DNA of 64,000 nt from Gemmatimonadota bacterium (GTDB taxonomy: Bacteria; Gemmatimonadota; Gemmatimonadetes; Gemmatimonadales; Gemmatimonadaceae): positions 62,001 to 126,000 of the forward strand of contig DAHUXM010000004.1 in the NCBI GenBank assembly GCA_027307165.1, read 5' to 3'. The notes beneath the pieces were generated by a model. That model made no database searches, was not told the DNA's origin, and was given only the letters and a program-made list of their open reading frames with translations. Below are positions 33,948 through 41,658 of this stretch, one piece after another. Made by a program: the position numbers and the translations under genes. The stretch's first letter is position 1, and every line of letters starts with the position of its first letter.

Positions 33948-35384
33948 CTAGTGAATCATGTCGAGCAGAGTCTGCGACATGCTGGCCGCGGTCGTGATGA
34001 CCTTGGCTGCCGCGGCATACGCCTGCTGGCTTTTCGTGAGCGAGATGAGCTCTTCATCGGTGGATACTCCGCTCACGCTCTGACGCTGCGTTTCAGCCTG
34101 TTGCGTGAGTGTCTGATATACCGTTGCCGACGATGTGGCATCGCTGGTTGCGACTCCAACGCGCGTGACGAGATCGCGATAGAACTCGCTGATCGATGTG
34201 GTCTCGGTCGTCGATCCGAACTTCGTCATCGTCGTCATGTTGCTTCCGAGCGCGGCCAGGGCGTTCGCGACGTTGTTGTTGCCAGTGGCGCCTTGTGTAT
34301 CGCCGGCCGCAATGTACGACGCATTCGATGCAACCTGCGATGACAGGCTGATGCTTGCAGCGGTCGTCTTGGTGGGATCGAAGAAGTTGATGTTCGATCC
34401 AGTCGGAGGAGCGGAAGCGTTCCAGTTGGAACCACCCGCGGCATCGCCGGCGGCGGTCCATCCCTTAGTGTGGATCGCGTTGACACTCGTGACGATGCCA
34501 GCAGCGAGTGTGTCGAGCTGACTCTTGGCGTTCGGAATGTCGGTGTTCAGCCCATCGAGATCGGCACCCAGCGCACCGCCAGGCGACTGCGTGGAGAACG
34601 CACGTCCGTTGAGCTGAAGGGTGACCTTGCCGCTGGACTGCTGCAGGCTGAACGTCGAAGACGATGAGCCATCGACGACTGTTGCCCCCGCAACGTAGAT
34701 CGTGTCAGAGCCGTTCGCCTGGTCGATCACGCGCACCGGCACGATCTTGCTGAGCGCATCGATTGCGTTGTCGCGCATGTCACGCAGATCGTTCGCCGTT
34801 GTCTTGCCGTCTGCTTCGGCTGCCACGATCTGCTTGTTGATGTTCGCGATCTGCGCCGTGTACTGGTTGGTGTTGCTTACCTTCTGCGTGGCGTCCGCCA
34901 ACGTGTTGGATGACAGCTGATCCAGGTTGGTCGAGAACTGATTGAGCATCGATGCGACCTGCGACCCACGCTCCTGAACGACGCTCTTGGCCGCCGAGCT
35001 GGTTGGGTTGTTGGCCAGATCGCCCCATGAGGCGTAGAACTGATCCAGCGTGCTGGACAGTCCGGTGGTGGACGGCTCGCCGAAGACCTGTCCGATCGAT
35101 GTGAGGATGTCGCCGCGTGTGGAGTAACCCGCCGCCTGGGATGACTGAGCGCGGAAATTGGTGTCCAGCATCGTATCGCGGACGCGCGAGATATCCTGGA
35201 CGACCACGCCGGTGCCGATCGCGCCGTTCGGTGTGTAGAGCGGGGTGTTGGGCTGAAGATTTACCACCTGGCGGCTGTAGCCAGCGACACCTGCGTTCGC
35301 GATGTTATGCGCCGCGGTATCAATGGCCGTCTGCTGTGCCTGGATGGCAAGCGTTGCCGTATTGAAGATGGAATTGATTGACAT
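33948..35384 (-). CDS. flgK: Flagellar hook-associated protein 1, FlgK
   Basis: 478 residues. The N-terminal rod/hook signature is SIFNTATLAIQAQQTAIDTAAHNIANAGVAGYSRQVV. The helical D1 region (YTAQIANINKQIVAAEADGK, DLRDMRDNAIDALSKI) follows. The C-terminal helix is VSTDEELISLTKSQQAYAAAAKVITTAASMSQTLLDMI. It forms the junction between hook and filament. It starts nine bases after the flgN-like gene and is followed by csrA. The variable central domain is small compared with the 550-residue enteric protein. Confidence 0.95.
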   Translation of the reverse strand: MSINSIFNTATLAIQAQQTAIDTAAHNIANAGVAGYSRQVVNLQPNTPLYTPNGAIGTGVVVQDISRVRDTMLDTNFRAQSSQAAGYSTRGDILTSIGQVFGEPSTTGLSSTLDQFYASWGDLANNPTSSAAKSVVQERGSQVASMLNQFSTNLDQLSSNTLADATQKVSNTNQYTAQIANINKQIVAAEADGKTTANDLRDMRDNAIDALSKIVPVRVIDQANGSDTIYVAGATVVDGSSSSTFSLQQSSGKVTLQLNGRAFSTQSPGGALGADLDGLNTDIPNAKSQLDTLAAGIVTSVNAIHTKGWTAAGDAAGGSNWNASAPPTGSNINFFDPTKTTAASISLSSQVASNASYIAAGDTQGATGNNNVANALAALGSNMTTMTKFGSTTETTSISEFYRDLVTRVGVATSDATSSATVYQTLTQQAETQRQSVSGVSTDEELISLTKSQQAYAAAAKVITTAASMSQTLLDMIH

Positions 35385-35393
35385 GATCGGCCC

Positions 35394-35951
35394 CTATGCG
35401 GTGCGCGAGAAGGCGATGGCGTCGCTGCGCGTGTATGCGGACGGCGTTGCAGAGCCGTAGCCTTGTTGGGTTGCGTCTGTAGGTGCGCCGACGACCGCTC
35501 TGACGAATGAATCGCTATTCGATATCGCCTCGCGCAGGATGCGTCGGTTGATGCCTATCTCGCGCGAGAGGCGCGCTGCGGCGATCTGCAGCTCCTCGCG
35601 GGCCTGACGAAGACGCGGCGTCATCCACTTGCCCAGCGCATCTTCGAGGTGTTTGACGCCGGTTTCTTCCCTGCAGCCGACCATCGCGTTGATCGAGCGG
35701 CGCTGCTTGCGCGCCTCGCCAAGCGTGAGAAGAAGACGGTGTGTGGCGAACACGGAATCGTCGATCGCCTGCAGGTCGTCTGTGGCAACAGCGGAGCGCT
35801 GGCGCAGAACGACATCCGTGAGGTCGTCGATGAGCTTGCGCTCGGACAGCAGCGCATCGCACAGCGCCTCCAGCGCGGCGGGTGACACCGGCGCGGTGCT
35901 CGTCCGGAAGTTGCCTTCCTGGACCGGGTGTTCCTGATACGTCTGCATCAT
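35394..35951 (-). CDS. flgN: FlgN-like export chaperone
   Basis: 185 residues, largely helical. ALEALCDALLSERKLIDDLTDVVLRQRSAVATDDLQAIDDSVFATHRLLLTLGEARKQRR follows the FlgN pattern of long helices near the N-terminus, a family that binds FlgK and FlgL before export. The C-terminal part (ILREAISNSDSFVRAVVG) resembles the binding helix. It lies directly upstream of flgK, the standard place. Sequence conservation in this family is weak, so the assignment rests partly on position. The gene starts at the first of two ATG codons. Confidence 0.8.
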   Translation of the reverse strand: MMQTYQEHPVQEGNFRTSTAPVSPAALEALCDALLSERKLIDDLTDVVLRQRSAVATDDLQAIDDSVFATHRLLLTLGEARKQRRSINAMVGCREETGVKHLEDALGKWMTPRLRQAREELQIAAARLSREIGINRRILREAISNSDSFVRAVVGAPTDATQQGYGSATPSAYTRSDAIAFSRTA

Positions 35952-36018
35952 AACGATAGTCTCTCGATCGACTGCGTGATCAACACGATGTGCGCTGCGC
36001 TGTACTCTGCGATGTGCT

Positions 36019-36375
36019 TCACTTGTCCACGCTGGTCGACGTCACGAGGCTGCTGTCGGGCGGAAGCGATGGGTTCTGAGCGTGTATCTTCTCCCGGAGT
36101 TGCCGGTAGATCGACTCGCTCAGGCCATGTTTCCAGTGTTGTGGAGTATCGGCAGCAATGTGTTCGTCCAGCATTCCTGTAAACATTTCTTCACCAGTTC
36201 CACCGTCGAACAGCCCACCGCTTGGTACGGTGGAGCGCATTGACTTGTACATCTCCTGGACGAAGACTCCCTCCAGCTGGCTCGATACCTTATGAAGCTT
36301 GGCATCCTGGGCAGCTGCGATGGGATCGACGGATCCACCGTTGCGAACTGGTGCCGGCCCGCCGATTGGCGTCAT
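36019..36375 (-). CDS. flgJ: Rod-binding protein FlgJ, single-domain form
   Basis: 118 residues. KVSSQLEGVFVQEMYKSMRSTVPSGGLFDGGTGEEMFTGMLDEHIA is the rod-binding N-domain of FlgJ. The C-terminal muramidase domain found in enteric FlgJ (a further 150-200 residues) is missing, and no gene for it follows. The rod is therefore capped and assembled but the wall-cutting activity must come from elsewhere; the fliK product at 51400-53022 carries a peptidase domain. The ATG overlaps the flgI stop. Loss of the muramidase domain is common across bacteria. Confidence 0.92.
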   Translation of the reverse strand: MTPIGGPAPVRNGGSVDPIAAAQDAKLHKVSSQLEGVFVQEMYKSMRSTVPSGGLFDGGTGEEMFTGMLDEHIAADTPQHWKHGLSESIYRQLREKIHAQNPSLPPDSSLVTSTSVDK

Positions 36376-37466
36376 CTGATGGTGACCTCGGCGGCGAGCG
36401 CCCCAACTTCGCGCAGCGATTCGAAGATCGCCGCGATTTCGGATGGCGATGTCTGGACCGCCTGCAATGCCGACGCTACCGCCTGAACCGACGCACCCGT
36501 TGCGACTCGTACAGCCTGGTTTCCATTGCCGGCCGCCCCGTCCGGCCCCGGTGGTCCGGCCGCTGGCGCCGATGGGCCGGCCGTTGCTGCCGCTGGCCCG
36601 CCAATCGTCAGCGTGACTCCGCCGTGACTCACCACGGCTTCACCTACAGTCATGTCGCCACCCGCTACCACGGTACCGTCGCGTCCATCGATGACGAGTC
36701 TGTTGGATCGGTCCGGAGTGACCTTGAGATCCTGAATCTTGACGATGGTGGTCGCGCGGTCGCCCGTTGCTGGAAGCGTGAGCGCTACGGAGCCAGGGTC
36801 TTCCACCTTTGCAGTGTTCGCGCCGATCGCCTGATTGATTGCGGCAGCGATCTTGGTTGCAGTTCCAATGTCAGGATCCTTCAATAGAAGTCGCGACGAA
36901 TTGGCGAAGCTCGCGGTCGTCACCGATCCTTCGAGCAGTCCGCCGCTCGGGATGCGTCCCGACGTTTCTACCGTATTGAAGTCGCGCGAATTGATGTTGC
37001 CGTCGCTTATGACGATGGAGCCTTGTGCAGTTCCAACTGCCTGAGCGCCCGCATCGGTGACGAGTGGTGTCATCCACAGCGTACCTCCGCGCAGCGAGCG
37101 AGCATCGCCCAGCGACGAAATGGTGATGTCGAACTTTCCGCCGGGCCTGAGGTACGGTGACACTTCGGCCGTGACCAGCACCGCTGCCGCGTTGCGTGTC
37201 CGCAGCGCCTGTGCGGGAATCTCGATGTCGAAGCGACGCAGCAGGTTCGCGACTGACTGTACAGTCTGGCCACCCTGTTGTCCGCCGATGCCGCGATCGC
37301 CGGTTCCATCCAGGCCAACGACGATGCCGTAGCCGAGCAGACGAACGGGCATGGATCCGTCGGCCATCGTTATGTCGCGAATCCGCGCTGATTGTGCGCC
37401 TGCCTGAAATGCAAGTACGGCGAAGCAGCCGAGCGCAACGGTGATCGTTTCGATTATACGTCTCAT
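36372..37466 (-). CDS. flgI: Flagellar P-ring protein FlgI
   Basis: 364 residues with a signal peptide (cleavage near AGAQS). LLGYGIVVGLDGTGDRGIGGQQGGQTVQSVANLLRRFDIEIPAQ is the family signature. The P-ring is the periplasmic bushing in the peptidoglycan layer, so the organism is diderm. A Pro/Gly/Ala-rich insert near residues 300-325 is not usual. Start and stop overlap the neighbouring genes flgH and flgJ by four bases each, showing tight coupling. Confidence 0.96.
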   Translation of the reverse strand: MRRIIETITVALGCFAVLAFQAGAQSARIRDITMADGSMPVRLLGYGIVVGLDGTGDRGIGGQQGGQTVQSVANLLRRFDIEIPAQALRTRNAAAVLVTAEVSPYLRPGGKFDITISSLGDARSLRGGTLWMTPLVTDAGAQAVGTAQGSIVISDGNINSRDFNTVETSGRIPSGGLLEGSVTTASFANSSRLLLKDPDIGTATKIAAAINQAIGANTAKVEDPGSVALTLPATGDRATTIVKIQDLKVTPDRSNRLVIDGRDGTVVAGGDMTVGEAVVSHGGVTLTIGGPAAATAGPSAPAAGPPGPDGAAGNGNQAVRVATGASVQAVASALQAVQTSPSEIAAIFESLREVGALAAEVTIR

Positions 37467-38176
37467 GGCCAGAACGCTCCCAGCAACCTGCCGATTATTC
37501 CGCTCTTCGCCTTGCCAAGCGGGCCTTCCGCCTGGTAATCGAGATCGGCGTCAGCCATGCGGAATGATTGTACGCTGTTGTCGGGAGCCACGTCCTGCAC
37601 GCGCACCCAGCCGGTGAGAGTGAGGTTCACCTTGCTCTCCTCGACCTTGATGATCTTGTTCCCCTTGAGCTGCATCACTCCGTTGGGAGCGATCGCTACT
37701 ACGCGTGCGCTCATCTCCGTTGTGAGCCGGTTTGTTCTTGCATCCAATCCGCTGTTCTGGGATTGATTGTTGTTGTTCGAGTTGATGCCGTAGGTCTTGT
37801 TGCTGGACGGCGTGTTGATGCCGAGCCCGAGACCACGTTGACGGTTCTCCGTCGCGTTCACTTCCTTGTCCAGCGAAGTGAGCGTGTACTCGTCCACCAG
37901 CACCGTCACGATGTCGCCCAGATGGAAATCCCTGCGATCCGAGAGCCACGACTGTCTGCCTGCTACGGCTGTCGACGTGAGCGGGGGCGTACTCTGCGCT
38001 GATTGCGCTGCCCCCTGTCCACCGGCAGGAGCCTGCGCTCCAGCTCGCGCTGCTGTGCTCGGTGCCTGCGCGCCCGCGACGGATGCGCCCGCGATTGCCG
38101 CAGATGCGATCGCTGCACATGCGATCGCTGCACATGCGATCGTGCGGGTGATTCTGTTCCTCGTTGCATCACCCAT
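37463..38176 (-). CDS. flgH: Flagellar L-ring protein FlgH
   Basis: 237 residues. SDRRDFHLGDIVTVLVDEYTLTSLDKEVNATENRQRGLGLG and RMSARVVAIAPNGVMQLKGNKIIKVEESKVNLTLTGWVRVQDVAPDNSV-type blocks match FlgH. It forms the L-ring in the outer membrane. The signal region carries repeats of ACAAI with cysteines at 15 and 20, but neither has a good lipobox, so lipid attachment is not clear. Ala/Pro-rich sequence precedes the ring domain. The start shares a base with the flgA stop (TAATG). Confidence 0.92.
   Translation of the reverse strand: MGDATRNRITRTIACAAIACAAIASAAIAGASVAGAQAPSTAARAGAQAPAGGQGAAQSAQSTPPLTSTAVAGRQSWLSDRRDFHLGDIVTVLVDEYTLTSLDKEVNATENRQRGLGLGINTPSSNKTYGINSNNNNQSQNSGLDARTNRLTTEMSARVVAIAPNGVMQLKGNKIIKVEESKVNLTLTGWVRVQDVAPDNSVQSFRMADADLDYQAEGPLGKAKSGIIGRLLGAFWP
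38104..38142. repeat. Tandem 15-base repeat in the flgH signal-peptide region
   Basis: ATGCGATCGCTGCAC occurs 2.6 times without mismatch on the plus strand (38104-38142). On the coding (minus) strand it encodes an ACAAI pentapeptide within the hydrophobic core of the FlgH leader. The period is a multiple of three, so copy changes keep the frame. Confidence 0.8.
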
Positions 38177-38631
38177 TACATCACCCTCACGGTGTTCGGT
38201 CCCGCGATTATGCCGCGCAGGCGCCGTCTGTTGTCGAGTCGTACATACACTTCGTCGCCCTTGCTGCCGCGGCCGACCGCTGTTCCATGCATCCTTATTG
38301 CAACGCCCGGTACGGAGTAGATCACCTCTACCGCGTCGCCGGCATTGACGAGATCAGGTTTGGCGACCCCCGGTTCCTGCAGAATCTCGCCGGCGCGAAT
38401 TACTCGGCGCGCGACCCATCCCGGTGCCACGTCCGTTGCGGCCGTCGGCGTGCTTCCGTCGGTCAACGTAGTGTCGGTCCACTTGATGTCCGTGGGTGAC
38501 AGAATCGTTCCGCGCATGAGATCGCGCGCGGCGACGGGAATCCTGTTCGTGCCGCGACTGACCGATTGCGCGCGTGCGCTGTGCACGACGCACATGAGTC
38601 CGGCCAGAAATGCGGCATTGTGTCTCTTCAT
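38176..38631 (-). CDS. flgA: P-ring assembly chaperone FlgA
   Basis: 151 residues with a signal peptide (cleavage near SARAQS). The SAF domain is visible: IPVAARDLMRGTILSPTDIKWTDTTL and WVARRVIRAGEILQEPGVAKPDLVNAGDAVEVIYSVPGVAIRMHGTAVGRGSKGDEVYVRL, then the final VRVM strand. FlgA escorts FlgI to the P-ring. The protein is shorter than enteric FlgA (219), lacking the N-terminal lobe. It lies between flgG and flgH, a common order. Confidence 0.9.
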   Translation of the reverse strand: MKRHNAAFLAGLMCVVHSARAQSVSRGTNRIPVAARDLMRGTILSPTDIKWTDTTLTDGSTPTAATDVAPGWVARRVIRAGEILQEPGVAKPDLVNAGDAVEVIYSVPGVAIRMHGTAVGRGSKGDEVYVRLDNRRRLRGIIAGPNTVRVM

Positions 38632-38633
38632 CT

Positions 38634-39428
38634 TTATCGCATCAACGAGTTGGCGGTCTGTGCCATGTCTTCGCTGTTCTTGATCGCCTTGGAATTGATC
38701 TCGTAGGCGCGCTGAGCAGTGATCATGTCGACCATCTCGGTGACGATCTCCACGTTGCTGGACTCGAGGTAACCCTGCGCGATGCTGCCGTTACCATTCT
38801 CGGTCGGCATACCTCTGATCGGCTCGCCGGACGACGTGGTCTCCGTGAAGAGATTCTGTCCCATCGATTCCAGTCCAGACGAGTTGGGGAAGCGCGCCAG
38901 CTCTATGCGGCCGAGCTCCTGTGTACCACCCGCGGCTGCCGTCAATCCGTTTGCGGTGACGACGCCAGTCTCGGATACGGTGATCGATGTCGCTTCCTTC
39001 GGAATCCTGATGGGCGGCTGGATCGCGTAGCCCTGGCCAGTCACCAGCATGCCCTGATCGGAAACCTGAAGACTTCCGTCACGCGTGTACGCTGTGTTGC
39101 CGTTGGGCATCTGCACCTCGAAGTAGCCCTCGCCCTGAATCGCGAGATCCAGCGGACGAGACGTCTGCTCGAGCGAGCCCTGCGAATCGATTCGCTGCAC
39201 TGCGGTGAGGCGCGTACCCAATCCAACCTGGATGGCGGGAAGCTGCTCGGTGTCGCGCGAGCCGAGCGTTGCCGGTCCCTGAAGTGTCTGGTACAGCAGG
39301 TCTTCGAAATGTGCGCGGCTCCGCTTGAAGCCGGTTGTGTTGACGTTGGCGAGATTGTTGGCGATGACGTCGGTGCGCGTCTGCTGCGCCTGCATGCCTG
39401 TCGCTGCTGTGCGAAGTGCGGGATCCAC
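38634..39428 (-). CDS. flgG: Distal rod protein FlgG
   Basis: 264 residues, the usual length. It starts with MDPALRTAATGMQAQQTRTDVIANNLANVNTTGFKRSRAHFEDLLYQTL. The distal-rod-specific end is LESSNVEIVTEMVDMITAQRAYEINSKAIKNSEDMAQTANSLMR. FlgG builds the distal rod that spans the peptidoglycan and P/L rings. The gene lies 12 bases after flgF and two bases before flgA. Confidence 0.97.
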   Translation of the reverse strand: MDPALRTAATGMQAQQTRTDVIANNLANVNTTGFKRSRAHFEDLLYQTLQGPATLGSRDTEQLPAIQVGLGTRLTAVQRIDSQGSLEQTSRPLDLAIQGEGYFEVQMPNGNTAYTRDGSLQVSDQGMLVTGQGYAIQPPIRIPKEATSITVSETGVVTANGLTAAAGGTQELGRIELARFPNSSGLESMGQNLFTETTSSGEPIRGMPTENGNGSIAQGYLESSNVEIVTEMVDMITAQRAYEINSKAIKNSEDMAQTANSLMR

Positions 39429-39440
39429 GTTTCAGTCTCC

Positions 39441-40166
39441 TTAGTTTGCGGGGCGGGCCAGCTCGGTTGTCGCGATCTGACGCGCCGTATCGAGCGCCGT
39501 GACTGCCTGCTGCACTGCCGTGAACGAGCGCTGAATCGAGATCATGTCCACCATCTCGCTGATCGGCGTCACGTTGCTCTGCTCGAGAGCGCCCTGTCGG
39601 ACGATTCGGGCGTCGGGATCTATTTTCGTGCGTGCGGCAGGTGGGATGAACAGCCCACTGCCTTCCGTTAGAAGTGTTGTTTTTGCCGGGATTGTCTCGA
39701 TGCGCAGGCGCCCGACCTCGGCGTTAGCCACGGACACCGTCCCGTCTTTCGCGATCTGGAGGTTTCCGATCTGGTCGTCGCCGCGTGCCGTGACGCGAAT
39801 GGGGCCGTTTTCGCCGAGCAGCTGGTGGCCAGCCGCGTCGGTGAGCTCTCCGGATTCGTTGACCTGCACGGACCCGCCGCGGCTGTATCGCTCACCGTTC
39901 GCAGTCTTGACTACGAAAAAGCCGGGACCGTCCAGCGCTACGTCGCGAGGATTACCGGTGTTCTGGAGAGTCCCCTGCGTGAAATCCGTCACCGCGTCAG
40001 CGGCGGGGAGTGCACCTTCGACCATGCGCGCGAAGACCTTCTGGCCCTTGAAGCCGTCGGTCGAGACGTTCGCCAGGTTGTTCGACGCGACCTCCTGCCT
40101 GCGCTCCCAGTAGCGGAGCGCGGCGGCGGCGCTGGACATTCCATTCGGTCGGACACTTGTACCCAT
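39441..40166 (-). CDS. flgF: Proximal rod protein FlgF
   Basis: 241 residues. The N-terminal helix AAAALRYWERRQEVASNNLANVSTDGFKGQKVFARM and the C-terminal LEQSNVTPISEMVDMISIQRSFTAVQQAVTALDTARQIA place it in the FlgF/FlgG rod family. Being the first of two such genes and shorter than FlgG, it is called FlgF. It is the first gene of its operon; a sigma-54-type promoter lies at 40198-40217 and CGGAG precedes the ATG. Confidence 0.9.
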   Translation of the reverse strand: MGTSVRPNGMSSAAAALRYWERRQEVASNNLANVSTDGFKGQKVFARMVEGALPAADAVTDFTQGTLQNTGNPRDVALDGPGFFVVKTANGERYSRGGSVQVNESGELTDAAGHQLLGENGPIRVTARGDDQIGNLQIAKDGTVSVANAEVGRLRIETIPAKTTLLTEGSGLFIPPAARTKIDPDARIVRQGALEQSNVTPISEMVDMISIQRSFTAVQQAVTALDTARQIATTELARPAN

Positions 40167-40197
40167 TGTTCGGATCTCCGGTTTGACATGCTCCGTA

Positions 40198-40217
40198 TTG
40201 GCAACACGGATACCACT
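40198..40217 (-). promoter_or_regulatory. Sigma-54-type promoter of the flgF operon
   Basis: On the minus strand, TGGTATCCGTGTTGC: GG and GC are ten bases apart and the -12 element TTGC is perfect. A start near 40189 gives a leader of about 23 bases with the ribosome binding site CGGAG. The -24 element GTGGTAT is the same as before fliL. Confidence 0.6.
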
Positions 40218-40321
40218 TCAACAGCATGTTGACAGAACGTATAACTCATTGGTAGTTAAGAACTTACACTGCAATTCAACGCTAGTGGAACGGCGCTTCT
40301 ACACGGTAATTTCTGCCTGCC

Positions 40322-40334
40322 GGCAATAATTGCC
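40322..40334. promoter_or_regulatory. Candidate enhancer dyad upstream of flgF
   Basis: GGCAATAATTGCC, a GGCA-N5-TGCC dyad, lies within a 15-base perfect palindrome (CGGCAATAATTGCCG). It is about 130-145 bases upstream of the predicted flgF start of transcription. The same dyad lies before the other two sigma-54-type flagellar promoters. Confidence 0.5.
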
Positions 40335-40342
40335 GCTACAAA

Positions 40343-41107
40343 TCAGGCGACGAAGCTACGGATCGGGCCCAGCTCCGCGCGCAATTTTCCGAGTGCCTTG
40401 GAGCGGATCTGGCTTACGCGGCTCTCGGTGAGGTTCAGCACCGACGCGATTTCGTGGAGCTTGAGCTCCTCGAAGTAGTACAGCGACAGTACCACCCGCT
40501 CCTGTTCCTTGAGCTCCATGATGGCGTCCCGGAGAAGCGAGACTTCCTGCTCATGGTTGAGGGTCTCCTCGATATCGCCATGTGTCTCGTCGGCGAGCAT
40601 CTCGGCTGGCGCGGCCATTCCGGAATCGGGCTCGCCCGGCTGACGGTCGATCGAGAGATGCACCGCGTTCTCCACGTCGGCTTCCCAGCGCCAGAGCGTG
40701 GCGACGTCGACGCCCAGGTGCTCGGCCATCTCCTGAGGCTCAGGCGGTCGTCCGAAGATGCGCTGGAGTGTTTCACGAGCGCCGGAGAGCTCGCGCGCCT
40801 TGCGGCGAACGGAGCGCGGGACGTGATCCTGTCGCCGCAGCTCGTCCAGAATCGCTCCGCGAATCCGCGGAGCCGCGAACGTGCTGAACGCGAGTCCGCG
40901 CGACGGGTCGAAACCCGACAATGCGCTCATCAATCCCATTGTGCCGGCACTCACCATCTCGTCGACGTCGGCTTTCGCCGCGAGTGTGCGCGACAACTGC
41001 CGCGCGACATGGTGGACCAGACCGAGATGCTCGGCGAGGAGACTATCGCGGGCTTCCTGGCTGCCGCGCGCAAATTCCTTCCAAAGCTGCATATCCATTT
41101 TTGTCAT
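40343..41107 (-). CDS. fliA: Flagellar sigma factor FliA (sigma-28)
   Basis: 254 residues. Region 2 is HLGLVHHVARQLSRTL, DVDEMVSAGTMGLMSALSGFDPSRGLAFSTFAAPRIRGAILDELRRQD. Region 3 follows (about 100-160). Region 4 is LKEQERVVLSLYYFEELKLHEIASVLNLTESRVSQIRSKALGKLR. It belongs to the FliA/WhiG group that reads late flagellar promoters. Matching promoters lie upstream of fliC, flgL and, less clearly, motA. Its start overlaps the FlhG-like gene (ATGA). No anti-sigma FlgM gene was found in this window. Confidence 0.95.
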   Translation of the reverse strand: MTKMDMQLWKEFARGSQEARDSLLAEHLGLVHHVARQLSRTLAAKADVDEMVSAGTMGLMSALSGFDPSRGLAFSTFAAPRIRGAILDELRRQDHVPRSVRRKARELSGARETLQRIFGRPPEPQEMAEHLGVDVATLWRWEADVENAVHLSIDRQPGEPDSGMAAPAEMLADETHGDIEETLNHEQEVSLLRDAIMELKEQERVVLSLYYFEELKLHEIASVLNLTESRVSQIRSKALGKLRAELGPIRSFVA

Positions 41108-41658
41108 AGGACTCCTCTTCGCTCACCGTGACGCCACGAGCCTCGTAGCACTGTCGCTTCAAGTTCTTCATCCAATCGCGTCGCGAGATTATGGATCGCC
41201 ATGGTAGCGGTAGCGCCGAGTGCGGCACGCGCCGGTTTCATAGCGTCGTTCTCGCCAGGTTCTTGCTCACCAGAGTCAGTCGGTACGGAACCCGCGTAGC
41301 CGACTGTTTCGCCGAGGAAGTGACTGCACGCCACCTGTATCCTCTCGTACGTCTTGAGCGCATCGCGCTCTTCACTCGCGTTGACGAGCAACTCGAGCGG
41401 TGCATCCGTGAAATGATCCCGCACCATCTTGATCAACGCGTAGGACGACGTGATCGCAATGATGTCGTGCGTCGTTACGACGATCATGCGCGTGAATCCC
41501 GGTGCGCATGCTTCGGCAATGTCCGCCCATCGAGATCCAGCGTCGATGACGTTCAAGGCCGGTGCAGCATCCTGCAGACAGGCGCTGACCGACGAGACGC
41601 CGGTCCCCGACATGCCCGACGCCACGATGATGCGCGGCGCGCCCGGATCATGCGGCAT
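41104..41658 (-). CDS. Degenerate FlhG/MinD-like protein
   Basis: 184 residues, against about 270-300 for normal FlhG. Position 9-26, IIVASGMSGTGVSSVSACL, aligns with the deviant Walker A (SGKGGVGKT), but both lysines are replaced (Met and Val). The part that normally follows, with the switch aspartates and the DQAxxLR FlhF-binding motif at the N-terminus, is missing. LNVIDAGSRW and MIVVTTHDIIAITSSYALIKMVRDHF still match the FlhG core. It should not bind ATP in the normal way. No flhF gene is present next to flhA. It lies between flhA and fliA with overlaps on both sides. Confidence 0.65.
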   Translation of the reverse strand: MPHDPGAPRIIVASGMSGTGVSSVSACLQDAAPALNVIDAGSRWADIAEACAPGFTRMIVVTTHDIIAITSSYALIKMVRDHFTDAPLELLVNASEERDALKTYERIQVACSHFLGETVGYAGSVPTDSGEQEPGENDAMKPARAALGATATMAIHNLATRLDEELEATVLRGSWRHGERRGVL

